DNA of 64,000 nucleotides from Flavisolibacter ginsenosidimutans (GTDB lineage Bacteria > Bacteroidota > Bacteroidia > Chitinophagales > Chitinophagaceae): NCBI RefSeq assembly GCF_007970805.1, contig NZ_CP042433.1, forward strand, positions 4,712,001-4,776,000, written 5' to 3'. The notes below the pieces were generated by a model. The model did not search any database and was not told the DNA's origin. It was given only the letters and a program-made list of their open reading frames with translations. A program made the translations under genes and the position numbers. The number at the start of each line of letters is the position of its first letter. The stretch's first letter is position 1. Below are positions 31,671-40,621 of this stretch, one piece after another.

Positions 31671-33950
31671 TTATTTCATTAACGTAAAGTTTGCTTCCTG
31701 TACGTTGTCAGAACTGCCGCCGATAAAAACTTTAAACGCCCCGGGTTCGGAAACGTGTTTCAAATCGCTGTTCCAGAACTTCAGCATTTCATCATCAATC
31801 GTGAAACTTACTTGCCTGCTTTCGCCTTTGCGCAGCCTAATCTTTTGAAAGCCTTTTAATTCTTTCACCGGTCTTGTTACCGAGCCAACCATGTCGCGGA
31901 TGTAAAGTTGTACCACTTCTTCACCGTCATAATTACCGCTGTTCGTTACAGTAACCGTTGCGGTGATTTTCTCGCTTGCACGCATCGTGTTCTTGCTTAG
32001 TTGAACAGGACTATAACTAAAACTTGTGTAACTCAAGCCATAACCAAAAGCATACAACGGTGTGTTTGCAACGTCCAAATAATTCGAACGGAATTTTTGT
32101 CCGGGCTTTGTGTCATCCTGTGGACGGCCGGTGTTTTTGTGGTTGTAATAAACAGGGATTTGTCCAACGTTTCGTGGCCACGACATGCTTAATTTTCCCG
32201 ACGGATTGTAAGCACCGAACAACACATCGGCAATCGCGTTTCCTGCTTCGTGGCCCTCAAACCAAACTTGTAGCAAGGATGTTGCGAGTGATGATTCGTG
32301 TTCGATGGTCAACGGTCGTCCGCTCATTAAAACAACAACCAAGGGCTTTCCTGTTTTGGCTAATTCATCCAACAAACGCCGCTGGCTTTGCGGCAAAGAA
32401 AGGTCTGTGCGGCTTGATGCTTCGCCGGTAAACTCTGATGCCTCGCCGACAACGGCAACAATCACATCCGCTTTGGTTGCCGTGGCAACCGCTTCGCTCA
32501 ACAATTGCTCCGGTGTGCCCGGGCCAACGTCAACCCGCTCACCAAAAACGTTTGCTCTTTTTGCCAGTTCGGGATCATCGGTAACGTTTGCACCTTTTGC
32601 ATAAACAATGTTTACGCCGCTGCCGCCAACGGCTTTCATGCCGTCCAACACCGGAACCGATAACTGCGCATCGCCGCTTACGGCCCATGTTCCAAGCATA
32701 TTGCTTTTGTTGTTTGCCAACGGGCCAATCAACGCAATGGTTCCCGATTTTTTCAACGGTAACGTTTGGTTGCTGTTTTTCAATAACACTGTTGAATGAA
32801 CGCCAAACTCTCTTGCGGCTGCACGTTTATCGGCACTTAAAACTTCTTTGGCGGCACGTTGCGGATTGCAGTAACGATAAGGATCGTCAAACAAACCTAA
32901 TTTGTATTTGGCTTCCAGAATTCTTCTGCAGGCAGCGTCAATCTGCGCTTGCGTAACCTTCTTTTCCGGCAACGATTTTTTTGTCGTGTTCAAAAAACCC
33001 TCGGCCACCATGTCCATGTCCAACCCTGCGTTTAATGCAAGTGCTGAAACGGTTTGCAAATCGCCCATGCCGTGATCAATCATTTCCGACACTGAGGTAT
33101 AATCCGAAACCACAAAACCCTTAAAGCCCCATTGCCTGCGAAGCAAATCTGTTAGCAGCCATTTGTTGCCCGTTGCGGGTATGCCGTCAATCTCGTTGAA
33201 AGAACTCATTACGCTGCCAACGCCAGCATCAACAGCCGCTTTGTATGGCGGCAGGTAATACTCGTACATTTTTATGCGGCTCATGTCAACGGTGTTGTAA
33301 TCACGGCCGCCTTCCGCCGCGCCGTACAAGGCAAAATGTTTAACGCAAGCCATCACGGTGTTGTCGGCCGCGAGATTAGTTCCCTGGTAACCACGAATCA
33401 TGGCCGCAGAAATTTGCGAACCGAGATATGGATCTTCACCTGCGCCTTCCGCAACGCGGCCCCACCGCGGATCGCGGGCAATGTCAACCATTGGCGAGAA
33501 AACCCAGCACAAACCGTCAGCACTTGCTTCGGTTGCCGCGACTCTTGCGCTGCGTTCAATCATCGGAATGTCCCAACTGCAAGACAAACCGAGCGGAATA
33601 GGAAACGTTGTTTTGTAACCGTGAATGACATCCGAGCCAAAAATGAGCGGAATCTTCAAGTGGCTTCCGGTTACCGCAAGTTCCTGTGCTTGCCGTATTT
33701 TATCCACGCCAATCACGCCAAACAATCCGCCCACTTTGCCGGCCTTTATTTTGCCTTCCACATCGGTACTCACCACCGCACCGGTAGCCACGCCGCCGCC
33801 CGGCGTTACGAGGTTTAGCTGCCCTATTTTTTCATCCAGTGTCATCTTGCTCATCAGGCTTGATACAAAGGCATTCATTTTTGCCTCGTTGTTTTGCGCA
33901 ACGGCAAAGAGAGATAACACCATTGCTCCAATCGTAAACAGTTTTTTCAT
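31671..33950 (-). CDS. Glycoside hydrolase family 3 beta-glucosidase
   Basis: 759 aa from the ATG at 33950 (MKKLFTIGAMVLSLF), the first start that gives a proper signal peptide (ending AVAQ). The open frame upstream to 34121 is repeat-derived. Exo-acting enzyme releasing glucose from the non-reducing end in the periplasm. Domains are the (beta/alpha)8 barrel (~30-370) with the nucleophile Asp in GFVVSDYTSVSEM, the second alpha/beta sandwich (~400-620) with VVLMSGRPLTIE, and the C-terminal fibronectin type III-like domain (~670-755). It is the last gene of the PUL and probably degrades oligomers released by the GH144/GH30 enzymes. Confidence 0.95.
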   Translation of the reverse strand: MKKLFTIGAMVLSLFAVAQNNEAKMNAFVSSLMSKMTLDEKIGQLNLVTPGGGVATGAVVSTDVEGKIKAGKVGGLFGVIGVDKIRQAQELAVTGSHLKIPLIFGSDVIHGYKTTFPIPLGLSCSWDIPMIERSARVAATEASADGLCWVFSPMVDIARDPRWGRVAEGAGEDPYLGSQISAAMIRGYQGTNLAADNTVMACVKHFALYGAAEGGRDYNTVDMSRIKMYEYYLPPYKAAVDAGVGSVMSSFNEIDGIPATGNKWLLTDLLRRQWGFKGFVVSDYTSVSEMIDHGMGDLQTVSALALNAGLDMDMVAEGFLNTTKKSLPEKKVTQAQIDAACRRILEAKYKLGLFDDPYRYCNPQRAAKEVLSADKRAAAREFGVHSTVLLKNSNQTLPLKKSGTIALIGPLANNKSNMLGTWAVSGDAQLSVPVLDGMKAVGGSGVNIVYAKGANVTDDPELAKRANVFGERVDVGPGTPEQLLSEAVATATKADVIVAVVGEASEFTGEASSRTDLSLPQSQRRLLDELAKTGKPLVVVLMSGRPLTIEHESSLATSLLQVWFEGHEAGNAIADVLFGAYNPSGKLSMSWPRNVGQIPVYYNHKNTGRPQDDTKPGQKFRSNYLDVANTPLYAFGYGLSYTSFSYSPVQLSKNTMRASEKITATVTVTNSGNYDGEEVVQLYIRDMVGSVTRPVKELKGFQKIRLRKGESRQVSFTIDDEMLKFWNSDLKHVSEPGAFKVFIGGSSDNVQEANFTLMK

Positions 33951-34045
33951 TGTGATTTTGATTTTTATGTTACCGGCTTTTGAATTTCTATTCACCGTCT
34001 GTTGCGTCGCACCCTTGTACGTTTGGTAAGGCTGTTCAACATTTA

Positions 34046-34082
34046 GCCTCACCCTTCTTTTCCCTCTCCACCTGGAGGGGAA
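34046..34082. repeat. Palindromic repeat, family 2, arm 1
   Basis: A CCTCACCC start followed by an imperfect hairpin around CTCCACCTGGAG and GGGGAAG. It lies in the 249-bp gap between the GH3 and SGNH genes. A matching arm lies at 34168-34194 in inverted orientation. Confidence 0.6.
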
Positions 34083-34167
34083 GCCATTGCACAAAAACCT
34101 TGCTTTACAACGACTCAACATCCAATGCAGACGCTCTGATGAGCAGGGTTTGTGCGCAGGTGTCCTG

Positions 34168-34194
34168 CTCCAGGTGGAGAAGGGCGGGATGAGG
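34168..34194. repeat. Palindromic repeat, family 2, arm 2
   Basis: CTCCAGGTGGAG hairpin followed by AAGGGCGGGATGAGG. The outer end is an imperfect inverse of the CCTCACCC end at 34046. The reverse complement (CCTCATCCCGCCCTTC) resembles the sequence inside the GH43-like gene at 35693-35725. Confidence 0.6.
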
Positions 34195-34199
34195 TTTCG

Positions 34200-34865
34200 T
34201 CACAACAGTTTCGGTTCGATGATTTTTTGCCAAATGGCGTAACCTTCCGGCTTCATGTGCAGCCTGTCTTCTTTGAACAATTCCTCTCTTGGCTTGCCGT
34301 CGGGTCCCAGCATGGCGTTCCAAATGTCAATAAAGCTCGTTTTCTTTTTGCCCGTCAAAAATGTTTTTATGCGCCTGTTTGCGTCAATCATCTTCTCCTT
34401 TAAATGCCAGCGCGACGGACTTGGCTTAATAGAAACAAAGGCGATTGGCACATTCGGTAGGGCTGTGCGGATGTCGGTAAACAATTTTTCAAACCGCTGC
34501 ACAACGGTTGTGCTGCTAACGGTATCGGAAGAAGCTAGATCATTGTCGCCGCAATAGATGACAATTTGCTTTGGTTTGTAAGGAAAGATAACGTCGCTTT
34601 CGTAGCGAATTACATCCGCCAAGGTTGAACCGCCGAAGCCACGATTGATGATGGTGTGCGCTGGAAAATAGCTTTGAATGTCGGGCCACAAACGAAAAGT
34701 GGAACTGCCAACAAATAAAATAGCCTTTTGCGGCGGCACGTGAACGCTGTCTTCTTTTTTAAAAGATTGTATCTCGTTGAAATACGGTGAACCACCTTGT
34801 GCGTTTGCGACAATGCTTTGCAACAGGCAAACAAAGAAAAAAAATTTTGTCAGCGCTTTTTTCAT
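34200..34865 (-). CDS. Secreted SGNH/GDSL-type esterase
   Basis: 221 aa with a signal peptide ending IVANAQ (~23). Block I is FVGSSTFRLWP with the catalytic Ser, the Gly block is NRGFGGSTLADV, block III is YCGDNDLASS with Asn and block V is EDRLHMKPEGY with Asp/His. It probably removes acetyl or other acyl groups from polysaccharide in the periplasm or at the surface. The start codon overlaps the stop of the GH43-like gene (TAATG arrangement), so translation is coupled. Confidence 0.9.
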   Translation of the reverse strand: MKKALTKFFFFVCLLQSIVANAQGGSPYFNEIQSFKKEDSVHVPPQKAILFVGSSTFRLWPDIQSYFPAHTIINRGFGGSTLADVIRYESDVIFPYKPKQIVIYCGDNDLASSDTVSSTTVVQRFEKLFTDIRTALPNVPIAFVSIKPSPSRWHLKEKMIDANRRIKTFLTGKKKTSFIDIWNAMLGPDGKPREELFKEDRLHMKPEGYAIWQKIIEPKLL

Positions 34866-36784
34866 TATTCAACTTTTATGGTGTTTGTTCGCGGCGAAAT
34901 GCCGTTTTCGTTAATGGCTTCGATGCAGTAGTAATAAGACTTTTGGCTGTCCATGCTTTTCATCCAATACTCGTTGTTCGAGTGCACCATGATGCAGTTG
35001 TACAATTTATCCGGCGCAATGCCGTAATAAATGTTGTAAGCAAAAGCATTGTCCACCGGCCGCCATTTGATAAAGGCGCTGCGCTTGTCTTTTTCGGTGC
35101 GCAGCACGATAAAGCTTTGTACGGTATCGGGTTTAGCACCGTTGCCGTTGCCAAAGATTCTGAATCCACTAATAGCAAATTTACCGGTGGGCATGTGAAT
35201 GTTTTCGAGCTTGATGTAACGGGCTTGCACGGCATTTGGCAATTCTACATAATCGTGCGGAACGTCTTTCGTGTTTTTGCTTTTGTCAACCAACAAACTC
35301 CATTTCTTTCCATCTATCGATGACCACAATTTGTATTGATGATGCTGTCCGTTGATCTTGCCAAGACGATTGTCGTCCACATCTTGGTCGGCATAATTGA
35401 TTTGGATGGCGCGAACGGTTGATACATTGCCTAAATCAGATTGAATGTATTCACCTGCGTTCGCGGTTTTTGCACTCCAGTATGTTTTCATTAATTCGTC
35501 AACAGCGTTGTTGGCATGATAACCGCCAAGCGTTGACGATACCTGAACGGGTTTATTGTAATTGAGTAACATCCATCCTGTGAAGCGGCCCCCTCCGGCT
35601 CCCCCGGCGGGGGAGTGAGCCATCGCACTATCCTCGCTTTGCGACGAAGCTGTAATCTTGTTTCCATCTTGTTTAAGCGGGGGCTGTGCATTGGTGGCCT
35701 TCCCACCGGGAAGGTCGGGATGGGCCGGAAGATAATGCGGGTAATCGCCAAAAGAAGTATTGCACCACATCACCCCATCTTTATCAAAACCTGCCGGCCA
35801 AATGCCAATTCTTCTTTCAAATGTGTTTTTAACTGAAACCACGGTAGTAGCTACATGCCACCATTGCTTTGTATTATCCTGAAACGTTGCACCGTGTCCC
35901 GCGCCGCGAACATACCCTCCCAACTTCATGCTCAACGGATCGCTTTGTGGTGTGAATGGCCCAAGCGGCGAATCGCCAACAACCACGCCGTCGGCATAGC
36001 CACTGAACTCCGTGCCCGGCGCTCCAAATTGAAAATAATATTTCCCGTTGTGCTTCGTCATCCACGAACCTTCAATGAAAGGATCGAGAAAAGTATTGTC
36101 GTTGTGTTCACCAAAGCGCTGCCAGCCGTAGCGCCAGTCTTCCAAAAAATACATTTCTTTTCTTGTACCGATGGGCTGAAGAGTTTTTCGATTTAGTTCA
36201 ATTCCGTACAAAGGGTAACGGTTGCTGCTGCCGTTGTACATGTAAAGTCGGCCATCATCATCGGTAAAGAATGCAGGGTCCCAGCCACCAATTTCAAAAG
36301 AGTCAACAAGCGGTTTCCAGTCGTTGCCTTTCGGGTTTGTGCTCATCCAAATGGAAAAGTTTTTTGTGTAAGTTGAGCCAAAGACAATCATTGTATCGCC
36401 GATGATGCCAACAGCGGGCGCACAAAGTTCATCATAGGTGCCGGTATTCCACGGACGTAAAAACTTCCGTGAGACAAAATTCCAATTCAGCAAATCATTG
36501 CTCCACCAATAGCCCCATTGGTTGGTGCTGAACAAATAATAATCGCCTTTGTAGTTTACGATTACAGGATCAGCGGTGGCGCGGTGGCGGCCCCATTCAC
36601 TGAAGTTTGGAATGGGTGTGTAGCCATAGTCAATGTTGATGGGATTGCAATACGTTTTTTGCTGCGCGGAGAGATGAAGGATGGAAATGAAAAAGCTTAA
36701 TAGCAGCAATGCCGATGAACGGATTGCGACGCAACGATGTTCAACCGGAGTTACTAAAGCGGGTATAAAAAAAACTTTTTCCAT
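34865..36784 (-). CDS. GH43-like glycosidase with C-terminal F5/8-type carbohydrate-binding and Fn3 domains
   Basis: 639 aa with a long N-terminal signal (hydrophobic ~24-40, ending LHLSAQQ). The five-bladed propeller (~42-345) shows the three acidic residues of GH43-like enzymes: RATADPVIVNYKGDYYLF, GGWDPAFFTDDDGRLYMY and DPFIEGSWMTKHNGKYYF. A linker at ~353-402 is encoded by palindromic repeat sequences. An F5/8 type C (CBM32-like) domain follows (~410-555), then a fibronectin III-like end. It acts outside the cytoplasm on side chains or arabinan/xylan/galactan-type linkages; the exact activity is unknown. It lies in the PUL between the esterases. Confidence 0.88.
   Translation of the reverse strand: MEKVFFIPALVTPVEHRCVAIRSSALLLLSFFISILHLSAQQKTYCNPINIDYGYTPIPNFSEWGRHRATADPVIVNYKGDYYLFSTNQWGYWWSNDLLNWNFVSRKFLRPWNTGTYDELCAPAVGIIGDTMIVFGSTYTKNFSIWMSTNPKGNDWKPLVDSFEIGGWDPAFFTDDDGRLYMYNGSSNRYPLYGIELNRKTLQPIGTRKEMYFLEDWRYGWQRFGEHNDNTFLDPFIEGSWMTKHNGKYYFQFGAPGTEFSGYADGVVVGDSPLGPFTPQSDPLSMKLGGYVRGAGHGATFQDNTKQWWHVATTVVSVKNTFERRIGIWPAGFDKDGVMWCNTSFGDYPHYLPAHPDLPGGKATNAQPPLKQDGNKITASSQSEDSAMAHSPAGGAGGGRFTGWMLLNYNKPVQVSSTLGGYHANNAVDELMKTYWSAKTANAGEYIQSDLGNVSTVRAIQINYADQDVDDNRLGKINGQHHQYKLWSSIDGKKWSLLVDKSKNTKDVPHDYVELPNAVQARYIKLENIHMPTGKFAISGFRIFGNGNGAKPDTVQSFIVLRTEKDKRSAFIKWRPVDNAFAYNIYYGIAPDKLYNCIMVHSNNEYWMKSMDSQKSYYYCIEAINENGISPRTNTIKVE
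35587..35621. repeat. Palindromic repeat, family 2, inside GH43-like gene (arm A)
   Basis: CTCCCCCGGCGGGGGAG hairpin with flanking GGCCCCCTCCGG and TGAGCC. It encodes part of the Gly/Ala/Pro-rich linker. Confidence 0.65.
35693..35725. repeat. Palindromic repeat, family 2, inside GH43-like gene (arm B)
   Basis: CCTTCCCACCGGGAAGG hairpin followed by TCGGGATGGGCC. It encodes AHPDLPGGKATN at the start of the linker and resembles the intergenic arm at 34168-34194. Confidence 0.65.
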
Positions 36785-36792
36785 TCTTCCAA

Positions 36793-37578
36793 CTATTTGC
36801 GGTTAGAGAATAACCACGGCAACAAATCTTTTTCGGCGAAGGCATTGTCCCAACTGTTGTGGCCAACGCCGGGATACAAGGACAATCGAATGACAGCGCC
36901 TGCATTCACCAATGCATCGGCCATGTTCTTGCTTAATTCAACCGGAACAACGGGATCGGCGAGGCCGTGGAAAATCCACCAATGACGAACCCTGGAAAGC
37001 GTTTTGGCCGTTGCCGGAGCCGCGCCGCCGCAAATAGGAAAAGCGGCTGCAAAAGTTTTGGGTATGCGGCGCACCAATTCAAACGTGCCCATGCCGCCCA
37101 TCGATAAGCCGCCAATGTACAAGCGGTGCTTATCGAGTTTATAATCGTTTTGAAGTTGTGAAATCAATTGAAGCAAAAGCCGCATGGCAACAGTGGGTTC
37201 ACCGCCGGATGGAAAATTCCAGATTCTTTTTTTCGCAGCAGAATCGTAACGGATATCAACGTTGCTCCAAAAACTTGCCTGCGGGCATTGCGGAAAAACA
37301 ACGATGGCCGGATACTGTTCGCGAACGCTGTCGCGTAGAAAAAGATCACCGCCGTGAATCAACTGCGCTTCGTTGTCGCGGCCTCTTTCACCCGAGCCGT
37401 GCAGAAATAAAATCAGCGGATATTTTTTCGATGCGTCGAAATTTTTCGGCAACAAAACGCGATAAGGCAGTGTATCGTTACCGCTGATGTACCAATGTTT
37501 TTCGTAGAGCGTTTTGTCTTGCGAAAAGGCAACGCAAGCAAGAAGACAGAAAGATGAGAAGAACAAGAATCGTTTCAT
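36793..37578 (-). CDS. Secreted alpha/beta-hydrolase (prolyl-oligopeptidase-like esterase)
   Basis: 261 aa with a signal peptide (1-19, ending VAFSQ). Nucleophile Ser lies in YIGGLSMGGMGTFE (~155), the acid in GLADPVVP (~215) and His in GVGHNSWDNAF (~243). The oxyanion region is LILFLHGSGERGRDNE. It resembles phospholipase/carboxylesterase-like enzymes found in PULs that remove esters from plant or fungal glycans. It is 5 nt from the GH144-like gene behind it and 8 nt from the GH43-like gene, all on one strand. Confidence 0.85.
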   Translation of the reverse strand: MKRFLFFSSFCLLACVAFSQDKTLYEKHWYISGNDTLPYRVLLPKNFDASKKYPLILFLHGSGERGRDNEAQLIHGGDLFLRDSVREQYPAIVVFPQCPQASFWSNVDIRYDSAAKKRIWNFPSGGEPTVAMRLLLQLISQLQNDYKLDKHRLYIGGLSMGGMGTFELVRRIPKTFAAAFPICGGAAPATAKTLSRVRHWWIFHGLADPVVPVELSKNMADALVNAGAVIRLSLYPGVGHNSWDNAFAEKDLLPWLFSNRK

Positions 37579-37583
37579 GTATT

Positions 37584-38948
37584 TCAGTTTTTCAGCCAGG
37601 GACTTTGAAACCCTAATTTCTTTAATCCTGTTTTTATTTCATCACAACTCATGAACAATTTCCATAACAAGCCGCTTCGGTAATTTTCCATCATTACAAC
37701 TGCGGGCCCCTGGTCAATGGCAAGATATCTTTTCGGAAACCAATTGTATTGTTCACTAAACGCATCGTAAAAACCATAAGGGCCGTAGATGCTATCCTTC
37801 ATGTTCTTGTACCAATGTCGCAAGGCTTGCAAAGATTCTTTCGGCGTGTAGGGCATTGATGACAAAGCCGCGGTAGGAGAGATGACGCCGCGATCACCAT
37901 CGCCCGGTGCATGAGCCGCATAACCTTTCACCGAATAACTTGCCGTTAATCCCCAATTGTCGGCGCCATAACCTTTGTAATGCTTTGGATTGTCAACGCA
38001 CCAATCGTAGTTAATCAAGGTTTGATTACGGTTTTCATCCCAGTAGTTTGCGTAACGGTCTGTCAGCGCTCTTGGATCTAAGCCCAAATAAGAATAATGC
38101 GCCCAAAACAAAGGCCCGCCGTATTTGGGTGCGCCATTGTGCGAAAGCACAAGCGTATGGCCGTAAGTCGTAACGGTGTCTTTTATTTTACCGCCTCTTG
38201 CCCATCCTTCGTGGTAAACTTCGGCGGGTACGCCGTGCGTGGGCGAAGAAGCCGCAAGAATGTACATGATCAAACATTCGTTGTATCCTTTTACGGGGAA
38301 GTTCATTTGCCAGGCATAATCAGGACTCCAGTGCCAGTACAACACATTTTGTCCGCCGTTGCGATACCAATCAAATTCTACTTCCTTCCACAATTCATCA
38401 ATACGTGCCGCTATAGTTTTTTCTTTTTCGTTGCCCGTTTTAAAGTATTGTCGAGCGCAAAGCAGGCCTTGCAGCATGTAGGAAGTCTCTACCAAATCAC
38501 CGCCGTTGTCTTTTTTGCCAAAGGGTTTTACTTTGCCCGTTTCTCCGTTCCACCAATGCGGCCAGGCGCCGTGAAAGCGGTCGGCAGTTTCTAAAAAACG
38601 AACAATCTTTTCTAATCGTTCAAGGCCTTGTTCCCTGGTAATAAAACCTCTTTCAATGCCAACCAAAATTGCCATTACGCCAAAGCCGCTGCCGCCGCTG
38701 GTGACAACCATTTTGTCGTTTTCGGGATAAACATTGTCAATGTGCAAACGTTCTCTTCCCATGCCACTCGTTGGTTCGGCGCCGTCCCAGAAATAATTGA
38801 AAGTGGTGCGTTGTACGTCTGTAATAATTTTTTCATCTTCTGCCGAAAGCCGCACTGCGTCGTCGTTCTGCACTTTTTTCTGCGACGAGCAGGCGCTTGC
38901 CAAAAGAAGAAAGCAAAGGCACCGGGTCAGTGTTTTTATCATTTGCAT
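37584..38948 (-). CDS. GH144-like endo-beta-glucanase (lipoprotein), copy 1
   Basis: 454 aa; a second ATG at 38942 is equally possible. A lipobox-like LLLASACSS gives a lipid-anchored protein. The (alpha/alpha)6-type barrel carries TTFNYFWDGAEPTSGMGRER, SGGSGFGVMAILVGIERGFI, NVLYWHWSPDY and GPAVVMMENYRSGLLWKLFM. These segments match the family later named GH144, whose founding Chitinophaga enzyme is an endo-beta-1,2-glucanase; older annotation is glucoamylase-like. It is tandem with a longer paralog at 38953-40614 (4 nt apart). Probable role: surface or periplasmic cutting of beta-1,2-glucan. Confidence 0.85.
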   Translation of the reverse strand: MQMIKTLTRCLCFLLLASACSSQKKVQNDDAVRLSAEDEKIITDVQRTTFNYFWDGAEPTSGMGRERLHIDNVYPENDKMVVTSGGSGFGVMAILVGIERGFITREQGLERLEKIVRFLETADRFHGAWPHWWNGETGKVKPFGKKDNGGDLVETSYMLQGLLCARQYFKTGNEKEKTIAARIDELWKEVEFDWYRNGGQNVLYWHWSPDYAWQMNFPVKGYNECLIMYILAASSPTHGVPAEVYHEGWARGGKIKDTVTTYGHTLVLSHNGAPKYGGPLFWAHYSYLGLDPRALTDRYANYWDENRNQTLINYDWCVDNPKHYKGYGADNWGLTASYSVKGYAAHAPGDGDRGVISPTAALSSMPYTPKESLQALRHWYKNMKDSIYGPYGFYDAFSEQYNWFPKRYLAIDQGPAVVMMENYRSGLLWKLFMSCDEIKTGLKKLGFQSPWLKN

Positions 38949-38952
38949 GTGC

Positions 38953-40614
38953 TTATAAATAAGGGCTTTGAAATCCTAAGTTCTTCATTCCTGTTTTTAC
39001 TTCCGGACAACTCATGAACAAATTCCAAAGCAGCCCACTTCGATAGTTTTCTATCATTACTACGATGGGCCCTTCGTCAATGGCTAAATACGAATCGGCA
39101 AACCACGGTTGGTTCAAATTGAAAGCGTCTTTAAAACCGTAATTGCTCCACAACTTGTCGCCTAATTTGTAATAGAAAAATTTCAAGGCCTTCATGCTTT
39201 CCGTTTGCGTGTAGGGAAAGGATGAAAGCGCTGCTGTTGGTGCTATTACGCCAACGTCGTTGGTTGGTGAAGAAGCGGTGTAACCGTTTGCAATGTCGCT
39301 GGCCGTTAATCCCCAAACCTGGTCGCTGTAACCGTACCAGCCTTTTGGATTTGCTTTGCAGTATTCGTAATTGATTTTTGTGTGGTTGATTGTTTGCGTT
39401 TGATAATTGGCATACGCATCGGTTAAGCCAAATGGATTGATGCCAAGAAAGGAATAATGCTCGAAGAAAAGCGGACCGCCTTTGTCGGGTCCGAGCGGCA
39501 GAACGTAATTGTAAAAACTGTTGCCGTTCTTCATACCGCCGTTGCTTGCCCAGCCGTTGTCGTAAACAATTTTCGGAACGGAATAAGTAGGCGAAGAAGC
39601 CGCAAGCACATAGGTGATCAAGGCTTCGTTCCATCCTTTGATTTGCACGTTCATGTCCCACGCATAATTTGGACTCCAATGCCAGTACAAAACGGCCTGA
39701 TTGTTCTGCCGAAACCAATTCCATTCAACGCCTTGCCAGATTGAGTTGACGTCTGCACGCAAACTTGTTTCGGCGGCATCGCTTCCATTAAAATATTGCC
39801 GTGCGCACAACAAGCCTTGCATCAAGAAGCTTGTTTCCACCAAGTCTGCGCCGTCGTCTTTTGCACTGAAGGGAATCACTGCGCCCGTTGTTCCGTTGAG
39901 CCAATGCGGAAAGGCACCGTGAAATTTTTGAGCGGTATTTTTTAAAAACGATACGATGGTTTGCAGTCTCGTTAAGCCTTGTGTTCTTGTAATGAAACCG
40001 CGTTGAATGCCCACCAAAATCGCCATCAACCCAAAGCCTGAGCCGCCCGATGTTACTGTTTCTCCCGATGTATTTCTTTCTCTTGCCAGGCCGCTAACCG
40101 GGTGCGCAAAATCCCAGAAGTATTTGAAGGTTTGCTGCTGCGTCAATTGTACCAAAGCGGAATCGCTGATGATCGAGAACTTATCGCTTGAATCAATACC
40201 GGTCGTAAAACCGAACGAGCTTGCGTTGTTCAACGTGCCGCCGGCCGTTGATTTAAGACTTGTACCAACGGTTATTTGGTACTTCGTTAAAGCTGTCAAC
40301 GGTGCTGAAGGTTGAAGCTGGATCGTGCTGTCGGCGGCTATGTACGCAATGGTGTAATTCACAGCCAACGCATTTGCCGCGGTAAAATTTATTGCCGGTG
40401 CAACGGTGTTTCGGTCAACCTTGTTGTCAAACGCCAACCGGATAATTGGCGAAAGCCGGACACCGGTTTGCAAAGCGCCGGCCGACTGTCCGTCAACGCT
40501 TGCGGCAACCAGTATTATTGGCTGCGGCGGTGTAACCGGCGGCGGCTTATCGCTTCCTTTTTTACAAGAAGCAAGGCATAGCAGCAAGACAAAACATACG
40601 GCGTTTCGCATCAT
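38953..40614 (-). CDS. GH144-like endo-beta-glucanase with N-terminal Ig-like domain (lipoprotein), copy 2
   Basis: 553 aa. The lipobox CLASCKKGSD (~14-20) is followed by a Pro-rich linker, then an Ig-like (Big_5-type) domain at ~30-130 (SPIIRLAFDNKVDRNTVAPA). The catalytic part (~150-550) is paralogous to the neighbour: TFKYFWDFAHPVSGLARERN, SGGSGFGLMAILVGIQRGFI, AVLYWHWSPNYAWDM and GPIVVMIENYRSGLLWNLFM. The extra Ig domain suggests a surface-exposed enzyme held away from the membrane, whereas copy 1 lacks it. Likely division of labour between long and short substrate is inference. Confidence 0.85.
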   Translation of the reverse strand: MMRNAVCFVLLLCLASCKKGSDKPPPVTPPQPIILVAASVDGQSAGALQTGVRLSPIIRLAFDNKVDRNTVAPAINFTAANALAVNYTIAYIAADSTIQLQPSAPLTALTKYQITVGTSLKSTAGGTLNNASSFGFTTGIDSSDKFSIISDSALVQLTQQQTFKYFWDFAHPVSGLARERNTSGETVTSGGSGFGLMAILVGIQRGFITRTQGLTRLQTIVSFLKNTAQKFHGAFPHWLNGTTGAVIPFSAKDDGADLVETSFLMQGLLCARQYFNGSDAAETSLRADVNSIWQGVEWNWFRQNNQAVLYWHWSPNYAWDMNVQIKGWNEALITYVLAASSPTYSVPKIVYDNGWASNGGMKNGNSFYNYVLPLGPDKGGPLFFEHYSFLGINPFGLTDAYANYQTQTINHTKINYEYCKANPKGWYGYSDQVWGLTASDIANGYTASSPTNDVGVIAPTAALSSFPYTQTESMKALKFFYYKLGDKLWSNYGFKDAFNLNQPWFADSYLAIDEGPIVVMIENYRSGLLWNLFMSCPEVKTGMKNLGFQSPYL

Positions 40615-40621
40615 TTAGGAT

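Noticed and set aside
34865..36784. Frameshift in the GH43-like gene at the linker
   Set aside because: The linker is odd because of palindromic repeats, but the frame is continuous and both domains are intact.
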